DNA of 64,000 bases from Ctena decussata (Eukaryota; Mollusca; Bivalvia; Lucinida; Lucinidae). The notes below the pieces were generated by a model, which was not told where the DNA came from, did not search any database, and saw only the letters and a program-made list of their open reading frames with translations. The position numbers were made by a program, and so were the translations under genes. Shown here piece after piece: positions 1 to 11,745 of the stretch (positions within the stretch are counted from its first letter, which is position 1; the number at the start of each line of letters is the position of its first letter). The stretch is taken from assembly GCA_963989385.1 (NCBI GenBank), contig OZ022509.1, positions 48,004,271 through 48,068,270 of the forward strand, read 5' to 3'.

Positions 1-339
1 ACAAACGATTTTGCATGCCCTGTTAAGTATTCGTTCATACTCTGTCGATTGCCAATTTCTCCTGTATATTTATGCATTTTGGCTCAGACTGAAATGACAC
101 CATCTCAAAGTAATGCAAACCTCCACAGACAATATTAGCAACAGTGAACTTTTCAAACAGGTCTGAGCTTGCATAGAAATCATCTGACGGTAATTTAGTC
201 ACTTTTCTTGCATTGATGGCATTTCGTGCAGAGTACAATGTTCCACTGTCTTTGGCAGAAGACGCAGAGTAGAGTAGCCTCCATATCACCTGAAATGCAT
301 TTTCAAATTGTAAGTCACTGGATCCTCAACTGCAAGGGG

Positions 340-578
340 GTGGTCATGATCGAGCGAGGGTGCTGGGTAAATTTCAGTACCGGGTCGACCTTCTTATTTG
401 GATAATAGTAGGACAAGGGCCTACTGTGCTTGCAGCAGGTGCGGGCGGGGTGGCTTGGACATTTTGTCCTCTCTCCAGTCCTTTCTTTTTCTTTCTCCCT
501 CTCTCTGGGAGACAGCTCGATATAGACTGAAAAACTGTCTCAAAGAGCCGTTAAACCCAAAACAGCCAAACAATTAAC
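340..578 (+). repeat. R1 dispersed repeat (about 230 bp, GTTAAACCC-tailed)
   Basis: This has the same layout as copies at 11280-11500 (minus), 45128-45365 and 46015-46245. All contain a 'GGGCAAGGGCCTACTGTGC'-like stretch, a C/T-rich 'TCTTTCTCCCTCTCTGGGAGAC' stretch, 'GATATAGACTGAAATAC' and a 'GCCGTTAAACCCAAAAC' end. The tail recalls SINE or LINE 3' ends of molluscs (inference). It sits just upstream, in the gene sense, of the last exon seen of the DUF6589 gene. Confidence 0.7.
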
Positions 579-676
579 CTCATCTGCAGTTTTAAGCCTG
601 ACGTTACATGTAATGTTTAGCTACATCATGTAAATGTAATAAAGCTTTAAAAGAGCATAATATAGAATCTTAAATG

Positions 677-678
<2 letters not shown>

Positions 679-705
<27 letters not shown>
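679..705. repeat. (TG)n microsatellite
   Basis: About 13 uninterrupted TG units lie in the DUF6589 intron between the exons at 938 and 289. Confidence 0.95.
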
Positions 706-707
<2 letters not shown>

Positions 708-2259
708 CATTTTAATCATTAATGCACTAGCAACTTTATGCAAAGAAGAACCCTGGTATTAAGTAATGGTATGACGTTATTTATACTTATGTTTTCAAAC
801 CAAGCTTAATACTTATGCTTGCACGAAGTTAGTGTGTGAGTCCCAATACTCAAGACCCCACTTGGCTCGCTAATTTCCTGGAATATTATAAATACAAGAA
901 AAACTTTCAAAAACTTTGTGAATGTCTATTTACTTACTGCCAGAAATTCGCCCTCATTATGGAACTCCTCCATTTTGGAAACAAGGCCTTCTAAGCGTTT
1001 TGATGGGGTCCTTCCATCACGTTTGGATGCCTGGGCCTGCTTGTGACGCTCAAAAGTCAGGTAATCTCCCCCACTTAGTACCTTCTGCGTTTTTTTTTTT
1101 TGCCAGCTATCTGAAGAATCATGGCCTGGCACATACTGATGGAGAAAGGTGCAGATATCGGTCATGTCGTCGTTGTATTGTTCGTTCTTCTGCAGTACAC
1201 CCAGGTTTATCTGAAACCAAATGGTACTACGAATTCATTTTGAAATATCCCGTCTAGATGTGTAGTACTTATTAAAAAAATGATAACATGTCCTGCTAAG
1301 TTTTGAAGCAGGGAATATACTAAAGAAATGAAAATAGCAGACTAGGTTAAACTGAGTTTTTTTTTCATGACTAGACATGTGTATACATAATAAAGTCCTA
1401 TCAAATTATGATGATTCACAGTGCATATCTTGATTAGAAATAGCAGTCTAGTTACTAGCTTCAATGCCATACTCATTTAGGTACCCTATCACAATTCTGA
1501 TCTCCAGACCTAGTAACACTCTAGCTGTAAAAGGACCTTAATATTATGTTAAGAAAACGAAGAAGTTGAATAATCAATGTTGTTTCCAATTTAAAACTTC
1601 AAGTCTTACCCTTTCTGAACGTTTCTTTGTTTCCTTCATGTGCGGGTGCTCAATCACCGTAGGAATTACGCTCTCATATTGTCTGAAGCATGGAATCATG
1701 CGAACCCAATGAACTGCAACTAAATGTGACATATGACTGTAAATGTCTTCCACATCATCCTCGCTTGGAAGGAATGTCTTGAATAAAACAGTTTCTATAT
1801 TTCCTTTTGATCTGGAATTGTCAAGCATATTGCCTGGTACTCTGTTCATGTAAGCACACATTTGATACATGTGCTGGTCCTTTGCTTGATTTGAAATTGT
1901 CATGTGGCGTACACTAGTCCTCATATCCACATTATCGCCCACAAAATAGTAGCCAGGGTGCATTGACTTTCTGTGTGCTTCCAGTCGCTGCTCTAGTTCT
2001 GCAAGCTGAAACATGGTGTCAACAGTAGCGATAGGACTATGAATTACTAAATCAAGGGTCTGTCTGACGTCAGAAATTTCTGAGAGCAAGTTCTGTTCTA
2101 TACTCGCATCAGACTCTACTGCCTCTTTCCATGACGTTATGTCATCTGACCACTTATTGCCAACCCGTTCTGCCAGTGCAAGTGTCACTTGATAACTTAG
2201 GCAGTCATTTGTCATATTCAAACGTGTGAAAGCAGACTTCTCACAACCTCCTTTTAGTA

Positions 2260-3031
2260 TAGTCCGTTTGCTCCCAAATACAAACGGCATCCCCAATATT
2301 TTCTCAAAACTGGTGAGAGGTAAAAGATTTTCGAATCGCTCATTCTTAATTTTCATCCTATACATTACAAAATCATAATTTTGCAGAAATGTGAGGTTTT
2401 GCATAAAAAAGTTTCTATACAAAAACAAGACCTAAAATATGTCATTTTCACCTCTTAATTACAAGGGAGTAAAAGTTGGCTGTTGGAATTCCCGTTTAGT
2501 TTTACGTGTTAGAGCATGTGACCAATGTATGCTATCCCTAGAACAAAATTTGCATGATTAATTGAAATTTTATTCTAAATCCATTTTTTCTATTTTTTGT
2601 TTCACCCATATACTATCAAATTTTAGAACATACAATTTTTACTCACAGAAGAATATAATAGTTCAATATTTATTTACAACATAGTATCACCTGACCAGTG
2701 ATACCATGCGTTACGCGTGCGGACAGGTGAATACATTTTACTATTTCATTCATATAAGCCCACACCTGTAGTAGACAACGAGTTTACGCTATTGCCTATC
2801 AACAATATTTTGGCTGTTCTAACAAGCATACGACGCCCTTTAGTGAAACTGCTCAGTTTTTGCATTAAGGTCAATGGAAAATATTTTACAAAAGCATCCA
2901 AAACTTTGGACTTTCCATATTCAGTTATGTATAGTTATAGGAATCATTAGGACATTGGAACATTTGATGGGAATTTCAACGTTTTCGAGAAAAGTAGCAA
3001 AACCCGTTTGCACTTGGGAGCAAACGGACTA
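2260..3031. mobile_element. TA-flanked MITE (mariner-like) inside the DUF6589 exon
   Basis: The terminal inverted repeats begin TAGTCCGTTTGCTCCCAA. They match perfectly over 18 bp and continue to about 29 bp with two mismatches. TA duplications lie at 2258-2259 and 3032-3033. The 772-bp interior is AT-rich and has no transposase. Removing the element plus one TA joins '...INSLLL' to 'LKGGCEKSAF' in frame, which is the expected DUF6589 sequence. A TA target is typical of Tc1/mariner. Confidence 0.9.
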
Positions 3032-3392
3032 TAGTAATAAACTGTTAATGCTCTGTAGCAAATTCATATCTTTGGAATATATGCTGAGGAGTTTACATCC
3101 TGCTGATATCACAGCTGGCAACAGATGATCTCCCTTTTTTTATTTTATTTCTTTCCTGTGATGGGTTGAAGGTAACATCATCTAACCAAAGGGCCAATGG
3201 CCCTATATCGCTCAACTGAGCACTGAGGTTATGTTGGTAAAACTGCATTGCCACAGCAACAAAACAATATGCACAACAGCAATAAAACACACCATTTATG
3301 TAGAGGATAATATCACAAACATTTATGCAAAAAATAAGCTTTATCCCCCCTTAATGGCTTCTGAGAAGAAGATCTTTGGCAAAAAAAATGAA

Positions 3393-5065
3393 ACAAGAGG
3401 CCCAAATGGGCCTGATATCGCTCACCTGGCTTTTGTGCAATATACTGATACAAAATTGGTCAAATTCCAATGAAATTTTCTCATTTTCACATTTTACTAC
3501 TTTAAGTATCAGAGGCCAACTTGTCTGGTCTTTATATATTTACATTTGAAACACCTAAATGCAAGAATCATTTTGCCACAAATTTCATCAAAACCCATTC
3601 AGGGGTTACTGAGATATTGTCAGTTTCATGTTTTGTGCTATTTTTAGTAATGGCAGATGGCGGCCATCGTGGAATGCCAAAATGCAAAAAATCGAAAAGC
3701 TTTAATGCAAGAACCATTTTGACACACAAATGATCCAGTTCCATTGTAATTTTCTATTTTTAATATTTTTCTATTTTTAGTAAAAGTGGCCAACATGACT
3801 GGTCCACAGTTAATTATTTTGAAACATCTCAATGCAAGAATGATGTTGACACAAATTTCGTCAAAATCCATTCAGCCGTTACTGAGATATTAACATTTTC
3901 ATGTTTTGTGCTATTTTTAGTAATGGAAGATGGCGGCCATCTTGGAATGCCAAATTGCAATTAATCGACATGGCTTCATGCAAGGAACATTCTGACACAA
4001 AATTGGTCCAATTCCATTCAAGGGTTACTGAGTAATTGTCATTTTATGTTTGTGCTATTTTTAACGGCAGATGGCGGCCATCTTGGAATGCCAAATTGCA
4101 ATTTATTGAAACGGCTTCATGTAAAGAACATTCTGACACAAAATTGGTCCAATTCCATTTAAGGGTTCTTGAGTAATTGTCATTTTTATGTTTGTGCTAT
4201 TTTTAGTAACGGCCCCCATGGTGGCAATCTTGGATAGTCAACTTTCACAAAATTGAAATAATTCCATTCAAGAACCATTTCTGACCAAATCTGACCAGAA
4301 TCTATTGTGTCTTCTTAAGATAATGATATTTGAGCAAAATCGGTCTTGTAAGCGCTAAGTAGGTCACTGTGACCTAATTCCGCTATAGATTTTTTTCATT
4401 TTTACAATTTTTAATCCCAGGATTCCATTCATGTTCCGTGCCAACTTTCAACCAAATATACCAAATGGTTCTGGAGAAGAAGTTGATTTTGTTGTTTATG
4501 CTATTTTTAGTAACGGCGGCCATCTTGGATTCTTGACCTGGCCCAATTTTACAATTTTGTAACCCTGTAGTCTGGTCATGCTCCATGTGAAATTTGAGAC
4601 CTATGGGTTCAGTGGTTTTACAGAAGAAGTTGTTTGAATAAGGTGTTTTCTGACAGTGGCATTTGAGCAAAATTACACTCATAAACAGAAAGTAGGTCAC
4701 TTTGACAAAACTCCGCTACAGATTTTTTTCAATTTTACAATTTTGAATATCAAGGTTTCACTGATGTTCCATGCCAAAATTCAGACAAATATACCCAGTG
4801 GTTCTGGAGAAGAAGTTTATTTTGTTGTTTTTGCTATTTTTAGTAACAGCGGCCATCTTGGATTTTCAACCTGACCCAATTTTACAATTCTGAGACCCTG
4901 GTGTCAGGTCATGCTCCATGTGAAACTTGAGAACCATGGGACCAGTAGTTTTACAGAAGATGTTTGAATATTTGTTTTTAGGTGTTGACGGACAAATTTC
5001 GTGACGACGCACGACGCATTGGTATGACAATAGCTCACTATGGCCCTTCGGGCCAGGTGAGCTAA
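3393..5065 (+). mobile_element. Family A element, nested copy
   Basis: It begins ACAAGAGGCCCAAATGGGCC, then TGATATCGCTCACCTG, and ends GGCCCTTCGGGCCAGGTGAGCTAA. It is inserted in the A-rich stretch of the outer element between ATGAAA and AGATTG. Internal modules of about 200-300 bp contain 'CTATTTTTAGTAACGGC' and 'GGCCATCTTGGA'. A perfect estrogen-response-element palindrome lies at 4361-4375. Confidence 0.8.
4361..4375. promoter_or_regulatory. Perfect ERE-type palindrome
   Basis: AGGTCACTGTGACCT is two AGGTCA half-sites in inverted orientation with a 3-base spacer, inside the nested family A repeat. Whether any receptor binds it here is not shown. Confidence 0.6.
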
Positions 5066-7531
5066 AGATTGAAAATTTGGCCTTTCAGTTGCAATGGCAA
5101 CCAATAAAAATCAGGTCTTTGGGCAAAATTCATATGGCTGATAGAGGACTGCTCTAGGAACATTTCTGTAAAGCTTTTGTCAAAATATCTGCAGTAAAAC
5201 AGAAATAAATACCAAATGTCCACTTTCCCCATTGTAAGTGTATGGAACTTTAAGTTGCCATAGCAACCAGTCCACATGGGCAATGATAATATGAAACATA
5301 CTTTAGGTAGAGGCTAATGTTATTAATATGTATGCAAAGTATCAGCTCCATCCTCCTCATGGTCATTTTTTCCGTTATAAGTGAATGGAAACTATAAGTT
5401 GCCATAGCAACGAAAGCTCTTACGGGGTTGGAAGAACAAAGTCTTTCAAAAAAATAGCCACTGTGACCTTGACCCCATCATGCTGAAACATTAACTGGTT
5501 TGGGGTTATGTCATACCCAAAGCTTGTGTGAAGTTATATCAAAATCAGTTAATAAATGAGGTCGCTAGAGCAATGACAAAAGGTGAACATACGTGCATAC
5601 ATACGTATGTATGTACGTAACCGGACAGACCCTATATCCCTTCATCAACTTCATTGTGTGAGGAGATAATAAGGCTGGCTGAGGACTACTCAAGGAACAT
5701 TTCTGTGAAAGTTTTGTCAAAATATCTACAGTGACATAGCAATAAATGCAAATTTTCCATTTTGCCATTATAAGTCAATGGCAATTTTAAGTTGCCATAG
5801 CAACCAAACTACTAGAGCAATTGCCAAGAAAAACAGTACTTTAATAGAAGCCAGTACTAAGATCCTTTCCGTTTGAGCTTTATTGGTTGCATAGTTTCTG
5901 AGGAGATGATTTTTGAATATTTTTTTCTATTTTTAATCATTCGGTTGCGATGGCAACCAGTCAAATTGTGCAATTGACATTAATTTCATGTGATAGATAG
6001 AGGACTACTCAAGGAACATTTCTGTAAAAGTTTTGTCAAAATATCTGCAGTGACATAGCAATAAATGAAAATTTTCCATTTTGCCATTATAAGTCAACGG
6101 CAATTTTAAGTTGCCATAGCAACCAAACTGCTAGAGCAATTGCCAAGAAAAACAGTACTTACATAGAAGTCAGCACTAAGATCCTTTCTGTGAATTTTGA
6201 GCTTTATTGGTTGCATTGTTTTTGAGGAGATGATTTTTGAATATTTTTTCTATTTTTTATCATTCGGTTGCCTTGGCAATCAATAGACATTAATTTCACG
6301 TGATTGATAGAGGACCACTCAAGGAACATTTCTGTAAAAGTTTTGTCAAAATATCTGCAGTGATAAAGCAATAAATGCAAATTTTCGATTTTTCCCATAC
6401 AAGTCAATGGAAACTTTAAGTTGCCATAGCAACCAAAGTTCTGAAGCGATTTGGATAGAAAAACAGCATTATTGGTTCCCCCTGCCTATAGATGCTATAT
6501 ATGAAATTTGGTTACAATGGGCCTTGTAGTTTCAGAGAAGATGTCTTTTGAAAATGTTGACGGACGACGGATGCCTGCCTATACTATAAGCTCACCTGTG
6601 AGCCTTCGGCTCAGGTGAGCTAAAAACCGGTGAAATAATGGTATTTTTTCACGCCATTCTTGACTGATGTTAGCCCAGGAGAAATCAACAAAACTTTAAG
6701 TGTCTTTATTCCTTAGGAGAGATCTACTTTCCTTAGAACATAGCGATTTTACTTCCTTTTTAAGCTTGGATAGAATATTCTCAATGATAACAGCCTGTAT
6801 TTGTGAATTATTCATTACAGCGTCACTAATTGTTTCACTGCTTCCCTCAATAATGGCAATTATTAAAGGTTCAAAATCTTTCCTGATAGAGAAATGGCTC
6901 CTCTCAAATCCAGAGTAGTTCACTGATATCTGAAAAATATAGGAGTATCAGATGTCCATGATGAAAAGCAAACATTAAAGCATCCAAAAAAATATAATGC
7001 TTACAGGGGTGAAACCATCATTATATATGCCCGTTGTAAAGTCTGACAACAGCAAAACTTAAAATCGATCATGATTAAAGATCTATATAAATAGATAAAC
7101 AAATTAATTTTCCTACTTTATTATTGTAGTGACTAAATACTAAAATGTCGAAATCGGAAAGCAATAATTCCTTCAAAAATGAGTATTTTGTCTCCAAAAT
7201 ATCCGAAGGCACATTTTCGATATGTCTCTCTAACACCAAAAGTTCAGTGTGATTGGATGAATCTCTTGCTGTAAAATCAGTTTGCTCTGTATCATTTAAT
7301 AACATCTAAAATTTCTAAATTTGAATATGATATTTTCTACCAATAGGAATATATGAATATCTTTAATATATTTATAACAGCTGTGCCAAGTTTCATACTG
7401 ATTGCTGAAAAACTATTGTAGGAGCTGACAATGCAAATTGTTGGCACGATGGATGGACAGTGAGTGTTAGGGATAGACAGGTAAAACATAATGCCCCAAT
7501 ACTTTGCGGACAGGCATACAGACTTTCTTTA

Positions 7532-7874
7532 CCGTATTCGACCCTTTTAGTACAATGTGCGCTTAACATTTTCAAAATGGCATTAAATACTTGCAGTATA
7601 CTTTCTTCCTAATAAGCGCACATTTCAAAGAATTATTATATACAGAAAGTAACAGAATTTAATGTTTAAAGCATCATAGAAAATATGCTTATAGTCATGT
7701 AGGATAGTGAAGCATTGTAAGTGACAACTGAAAGATTTTGTAGTATTTTCAGCACATGTGGGCAAGCGGTCAAGGGGATAAACTAGTAAAAAATGTGCGC
7801 TAATATTCATGTCCCTCAGAAATTCTCATGATGTGCGCTTATTGGGGCATGTGCGCTAATAGGGTCGATTACGG
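7532..7874. mobile_element. TA-flanked MITE, TACCGTAAT family
   Basis: The ends are CCGTATTCGACCCT and AGGGTCGATTACGG with TA on both sides (7530-7531 and 7875-7876). It is 343 bp, has no transposase, and lies in the DUF6589 intron between exons 1 and 2. A relative with the same TIR start is at 33670-34037. Confidence 0.75.
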
Positions 7875-8989
7875 TAAATGGATTGCTTCTACTCACCGGG
7901 ATCAGATATTGCTGATCAATGTTTGTGTATCAAATACGATTGGTTATTTTTGCTATATGCAACTATAATAATGAATGGTACTTGCGCAAAACTGATTAGG
8001 GTCTAATCATTTCTTTTCATTCATAAATATTCTTTGATATGTGAACAGAGACATCTCTGACCAGGCTACCGGAATGCTGATCAGGCTGATCTGAGTCCTC
8101 CAGACCTGAACATGGTGTTACAGTGTAAGGGCAAATTCAAACATACCTCTACTTCACTAGAAAATGGTCTTGGTGGTACAAAAATATCTTCGGTTTCCTT
8201 TACATTTTCGGCATCAGAAGTTACAAAAAGAGCTTTCCGACTCGTTGTTTCTGTTTCATCAGTGCTTTGTCTTTTGAATGATCCAGACTGTTTTCCATGA
8301 GTTTCTTTTAACTTTTCCAATGTATTTTCATAAGCACTCTTCAGTTGTTTTTTTTACAATACTGTCTGCCTTTTGAAGGTCTCTCAAACACTTCCTACAT
8401 ACACTGTTCGTGTGAAAATCTTCAGTAATACTAATTCCTAGGAGCTCTTCGATTAATAAACAATATTCTGTTTTTCTGATTCCATGAAATAATTTCCTTC
8501 TATAGTCACTAATTTCTATTCTGTTTCCACATAACACACATACAAATTTTTTGGTCTTTGGTGTAAGTTGTAAAACTTTGAAAAAATTTTTTTGGTGTTG
8601 CCATTTTGGACAAACAAATGGAAAATACAATAAAAGAAGTAAACAATATTTTTGTAATGCAATCAACAAAATGATGTTTCAGAATGAGCCTTGGTGTTGT
8701 GGTTTTCCCCAGTACTAAAAATAAATCAAAGATAACCCTTCTTCTGGCAATATAGATAAATCAAGATAACAAGCTCTGCAGCAGGGCCAGACCGTTATGT
8801 AAACAAACCTCCCACTTAAATCCGACAATCATCTACACTAAGGGTAAATGGGTTCATTCAATGATTACAAGTCTGTAAATTTTACACAGCTTTAGACAGG
8901 ACATTTTCTGTCTTTTGAAAACAAAATAGAAAACTGGAATATTAATTTACAGGCTTGAGCAAGTCTACCCCTGTAGGCTTTTTATTAAA

Positions 8990-10335
8990 TTTGGCTATAA
9001 TTGGCCCAGTGACATTTGAGGCGATTGTTTGAAAATGTAAAAATATTGATGTTCAGGTTCACAGTTCAAAGAATGACCTTGAAAGAATGACACTGACCTC
9101 TTGTACTCACAAATCTTCATGTTCTCCTTAAGATGAATGTAATAATTCGGAAAATCTTAATAGCACTCGAGTACCCAATATTAAATAACTGGTTTCATTA
9201 CCATCGGTTACTTGGTTCTGGAGAAGATTTTCAAAGCATTTTACCATATATGGGCTTGGCAGCGATGTTGGTCATGTGACCTGGACCAGTCGAACAAATT
9301 TTCGTTCCAACACCCCCTGGGGGCACTGTATGAAATTAGATTTCAATTGGCCTCGTCGCTTTTGAAAATGAGAGTTCAGGGTCAAAGGTCAAAGAATGAC
9401 CTTGAACTGTTGTACTCACAAATCTTCATATACTCCGTAAGATGAATGTATATACACATTTTCAGGCCTTTATCTTTAAAACTTTCCATGGAATCTTATG
9501 TTCTAGCATTTTCCCATATTTGACCTTGCCGTAAAATAGGTCAAGGTCAAACAAAGGTCATAATTTGAACAATCTTATGAGTACTCCAGTACCCAATGCT
9601 ACATACTAAGTTTCAAGGCCATTGGTCAATTGGTTCTGGAGAAGAAATTAGAAGTTTTTTACCATATATGGGCGTGGTGGCCATGTTGGTCATATGACCT
9701 GGACCGTTTGATCAAATTTTCGTTCCCTCAAACCCCGGATATATATATAAAATTTGGTTTCAATTGTCCCAATGGCTTTTGAGGAGATGGTTTGAAATTG
9801 TCCAACTATGTGAGTTCTGGACCAAAGGTAAAAAAATGACCTTGATCCTTGTACTCATAAATCTACATGTACTCATAAAGGTGAATGTATACACTAATTG
9901 TTTTGTCAAAATCTTCAATACATTCCATGAAATCTTATGTTCTAGCATTTTCCCATATAAAAGCACCAGAAAGCAAATTTGACCTTGCCGTAAAAAAGGG
10001 GTCAAGGTCCATCCAAAATTGTAATTTGAACAATCTTGGTAGTACTCGTGTAGCCCATGCTACATACCAAGTTGCAAGGTCATCGACCTACTGGTTCTGG
10101 AGAAGATGGATTTTTTAAGGTTTTTACCATATATGGGCGTGGCGGCGATGTTGGACATGTGACCAGGACCGTTTGAACAATTTTTCGTCCCTAAAACCCG
10201 AGGAAGCTACATATGAAATTCTGTTACAATCGGCCCAGCGGTTTCATAGAAGTTTGAAATTGTGGACGGACGGACAGAGCCTTCCCATCCTATAAGTTCC
10301 CCCGGAGCCGCTGGTTCAGGTGAGCTAACAAATGT
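8990..10335 (+). repeat. Modular repeat with hairpin-type end (family A subfamily)
   Basis: Three degenerate modules of about 430-460 bp carry the phrases 'ACCATATATGGGC', 'GATGTTGGTCATGTGACC' and 'GAATGACCTTGA'. The right end reads 'GGAGCCGCTGGTTCAGGTGAGCTAA', a decayed family A terminus. The left end is not clear. The same modules occur in reverse at 16707-19310 and in pieces at 46990-47990. They are rich in AGGTCA half-sites, e.g. a DR1-like pair at 9378-9391. Confidence 0.75.
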
Positions 10336-10622
10336 GCCAGCTTCTTTTTGATGACGAATCCATGTGTGAAATTTCAAAACTCTAGCATGCACAGTTCCTA
10401 AGATATGGTATGTCCATATATCAGATTTCAAAACTCTAGCACGCAGGACAGAGGACGGACGCACGGGCCCATGTATACCAGTAAAAGCCCCCCCCCCCCC
10501 TCCTCCCGCCCCTATTTAAATGGATACAAACTTAACCCAAATTTTAAATTATCAACAGATGGGCGGATGTTAAGACTCAAACTATATATGACATGCCAAA
10601 GACTTTGTACAAAGAAAAGTAA
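10336..10622. other. Non-coding stretch with a poly-C run
   Basis: It contains a short degenerate direct repeat ('TTTCAAAACTCTAGCA' twice near 10372-10440) and a C-rich run near 10491-10503. No gene is recognised. Confidence 0.5.
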
Positions 10623-10946
10623 TCACATACACTGTGATCTGCAAATCACACATATGAAATCTGTGGGTGGTGCTCCTGTGCATCCACAGCACTTCAAGTG
10701 GCACCATCCGCCAAAGATTTCACATATGAGCACTTTCCCCTTTCTAATGCCGAAACAATATGGCATGTCACAAGAAACTCTCTCTGTAGGTACCTCCATG
10801 GCATTTTCTAATAAATAGTTCCTCACGTACTTCCGCGCATGTTTTATCATTCTTTGGGTAACAGTTTCTAGGGATAACTCATGCACGATGGCCACTGCAT
10901 TTTGCAGACTAGTGCAACACACACAATGCTCCGACGGTAGTTCGTC
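10623..10946 (-). CDS. C-terminal exon of a PHD-like zinc-finger protein
   Basis: The exon follows a good acceptor (TCTTTAG then GACGAACTACCG) and reads open to TGA at 10623. The product ends with a Cys/His cluster: CDMPYC, then a Cys, then GWCHLKCCGC, then ICVICRSQC. This is the spacing of a PHD/RING-type cross-brace finger with the Trp-Cys-His typical of PHD. An earlier HCVCC pair near the start of the exon may bind another zinc. Upstream exons were not found between 10950 and 16000, so either they lie outside what I can recognise or this is a relic. Such fingers occur both in chromatin readers and in transposon proteins, so the role is open. Confidence 0.55.
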   Translation of the reverse strand, partial: DELPSEHCVCCTSLQNAVAIVHELSLETVTQRMIKHARKYVRNYLLENAMEVPTERVSCDMPYCFGIRKGKVLICEIFGGWCHLKCCGCTGAPPTDFICVICRSQCM

Positions 10947-11279
10947 CTAAAGATTTTCAAGGACCGTAAAGAGTGTGTTCGCCTTAAGGCAACGTGCCTT
11001 AATTTCATATTACAATGTTGTGGCTTGATGGTGTTGGAAGAAGTCTTAGAGTTTCCATAACATTGTAATTTCTCCCTGTTGGGTGCACTACGGAAAAACA
11101 CAGCGCTACAATGAGTAAAAATTTGATGTATGTAAAAGGAATCTTTACCCAGTGAACACCTGACGTTGATTAGTTGGATACAGGTCTCCACGTCGCCGAC
11201 CTAAATACAACGTCGGAAAACGTTAAATCTGCGATGTCATTTAGACGACCATTTTCGACGTTAGATTTGGTTGGATTTT

Positions 11280-11500
11280 AGTCGCGACATGGGCGATTGG
11301 TTGTTTGGGGTTTAACCGCCCTTTGAGACAGTATTTCAGTCTATATCGGGCCGTCTCCCATAGAGAGGGAGAAAGAAGAGAGAAATGATAGACGAGAGAA
11401 AAACTGTCCAAACAACCCCCACCCGCACCTACTGCAAGCACAGTACGCCCTTGCCCTACTATTATCCAAATCAGTAGGACGCCCTGGCACTGGAGAAATG
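11280..11500 (-). repeat. R1 dispersed repeat, minus copy
   Basis: It is the reverse complement of the R1 layout: GGTTTAACCGCCCTTTGAGAC, the tract CTCCCATAGAGAGGGAG, then GCACAGTACGCCCTTGCCC. Confidence 0.75.
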
Positions 11501-11635
11501 GGCGACACAAATTCAACGTCTATACAACGTTCAACTTGTGATGTTTGGATGTATATTTACTGGATTCTTAAAAGAAAAACAACAACTTCCGCCCCCCTCC
11601 CCCCCCCCCCCCCGCAATTAAAAAAATAATGAAAA

Positions 11636-11745
11636 AAATCTTGATCCGCTCGCGACGGTGATTATATCATAAGGTTTATCAAGCCCGAAAAAAAATCTTG
11701 ATCCGCTCGCGACGGTAATTATATCATAAGGTTTATCAAGCCCGC
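11636..11745 (+). repeat. 58-bp tandem duplication
   Basis: 'TTGATCCGCTCGCGACGG' followed by 'ATTATATCATAAGG' occurs at 11641 and again at 11699 with one or two differences. Confidence 0.85.

Larger units (their letters stand above)
3186..6623 (+). mobile_element. Family A hairpin-ended modular element (outer, HINE-like)
   Basis: It starts at CCAAAGGGCCAATGGCCC, a palindromic cap followed by ATATCGCTCAACTGAG, and ends with the hairpin CTCACCTGTGAGCC...GGCTCAGGTGAGCTAA. Its body has modules with 'AAGTTGCCATAGCAACC' and 'AAGGAACATTTCTGTAAAAG' repeated about every 300 bp. The part 3393-5065 is a second, nested element. It lies inside the DUF6589 exon: the flanks CTAA and AAACCGG rejoin to CTAAAAACCGG, keeping the frame with no target duplication. 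No coding capacity is seen. Interpretation as a non-autonomous Helentron is inference. Confidence 0.8.
35..8604 (-). pseudogene. DUF6589-type protein gene, multi-exon, disrupted
   Basis: Exons run right to left: 8604-8147, 7305-7117, 6929-6624 plus 3185-3034 plus 2257-1610 (one exon split by insertions), 1210-938, and 289 to about 35. Each junction has AG/GT signals and every intron is phase 0. The N-terminus has two CxxC pairs (VCVLCG, SVCRKC), resembling a ZAD-like zinc module. The later exons carry hallmarks I associate with DUF6589: FSWANISQEWREK, INSLLL/LKGGCEKSAFTRLN, GDNVDMRTSVRHM, GDYLTFERHKQAQ, and a C-terminal VIWRLLYSASSAKD. Damage: an in-frame TAA at 6696-6698, a one-base frameshift near 3115-3122, two homopolymer frame breaks in exon 1 (8348-8355 and about 8585-8597), and three inserted elements. 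The stop at 35-37 may be the real end, or the gene may run off the window. Function is unknown; such genes are often expanded and may be transposon-derived (inference). Family assignment is fairly sure. Confidence 0.8.

Noticed and set aside
1574..2428. Reading the minus-strand frame from 2428 as the exon start, since TTTTAG precedes it at 2433
   Set aside because: 2260-3031 is a MITE, so the codons between 2428 and 2260 are element sequence, not gene.
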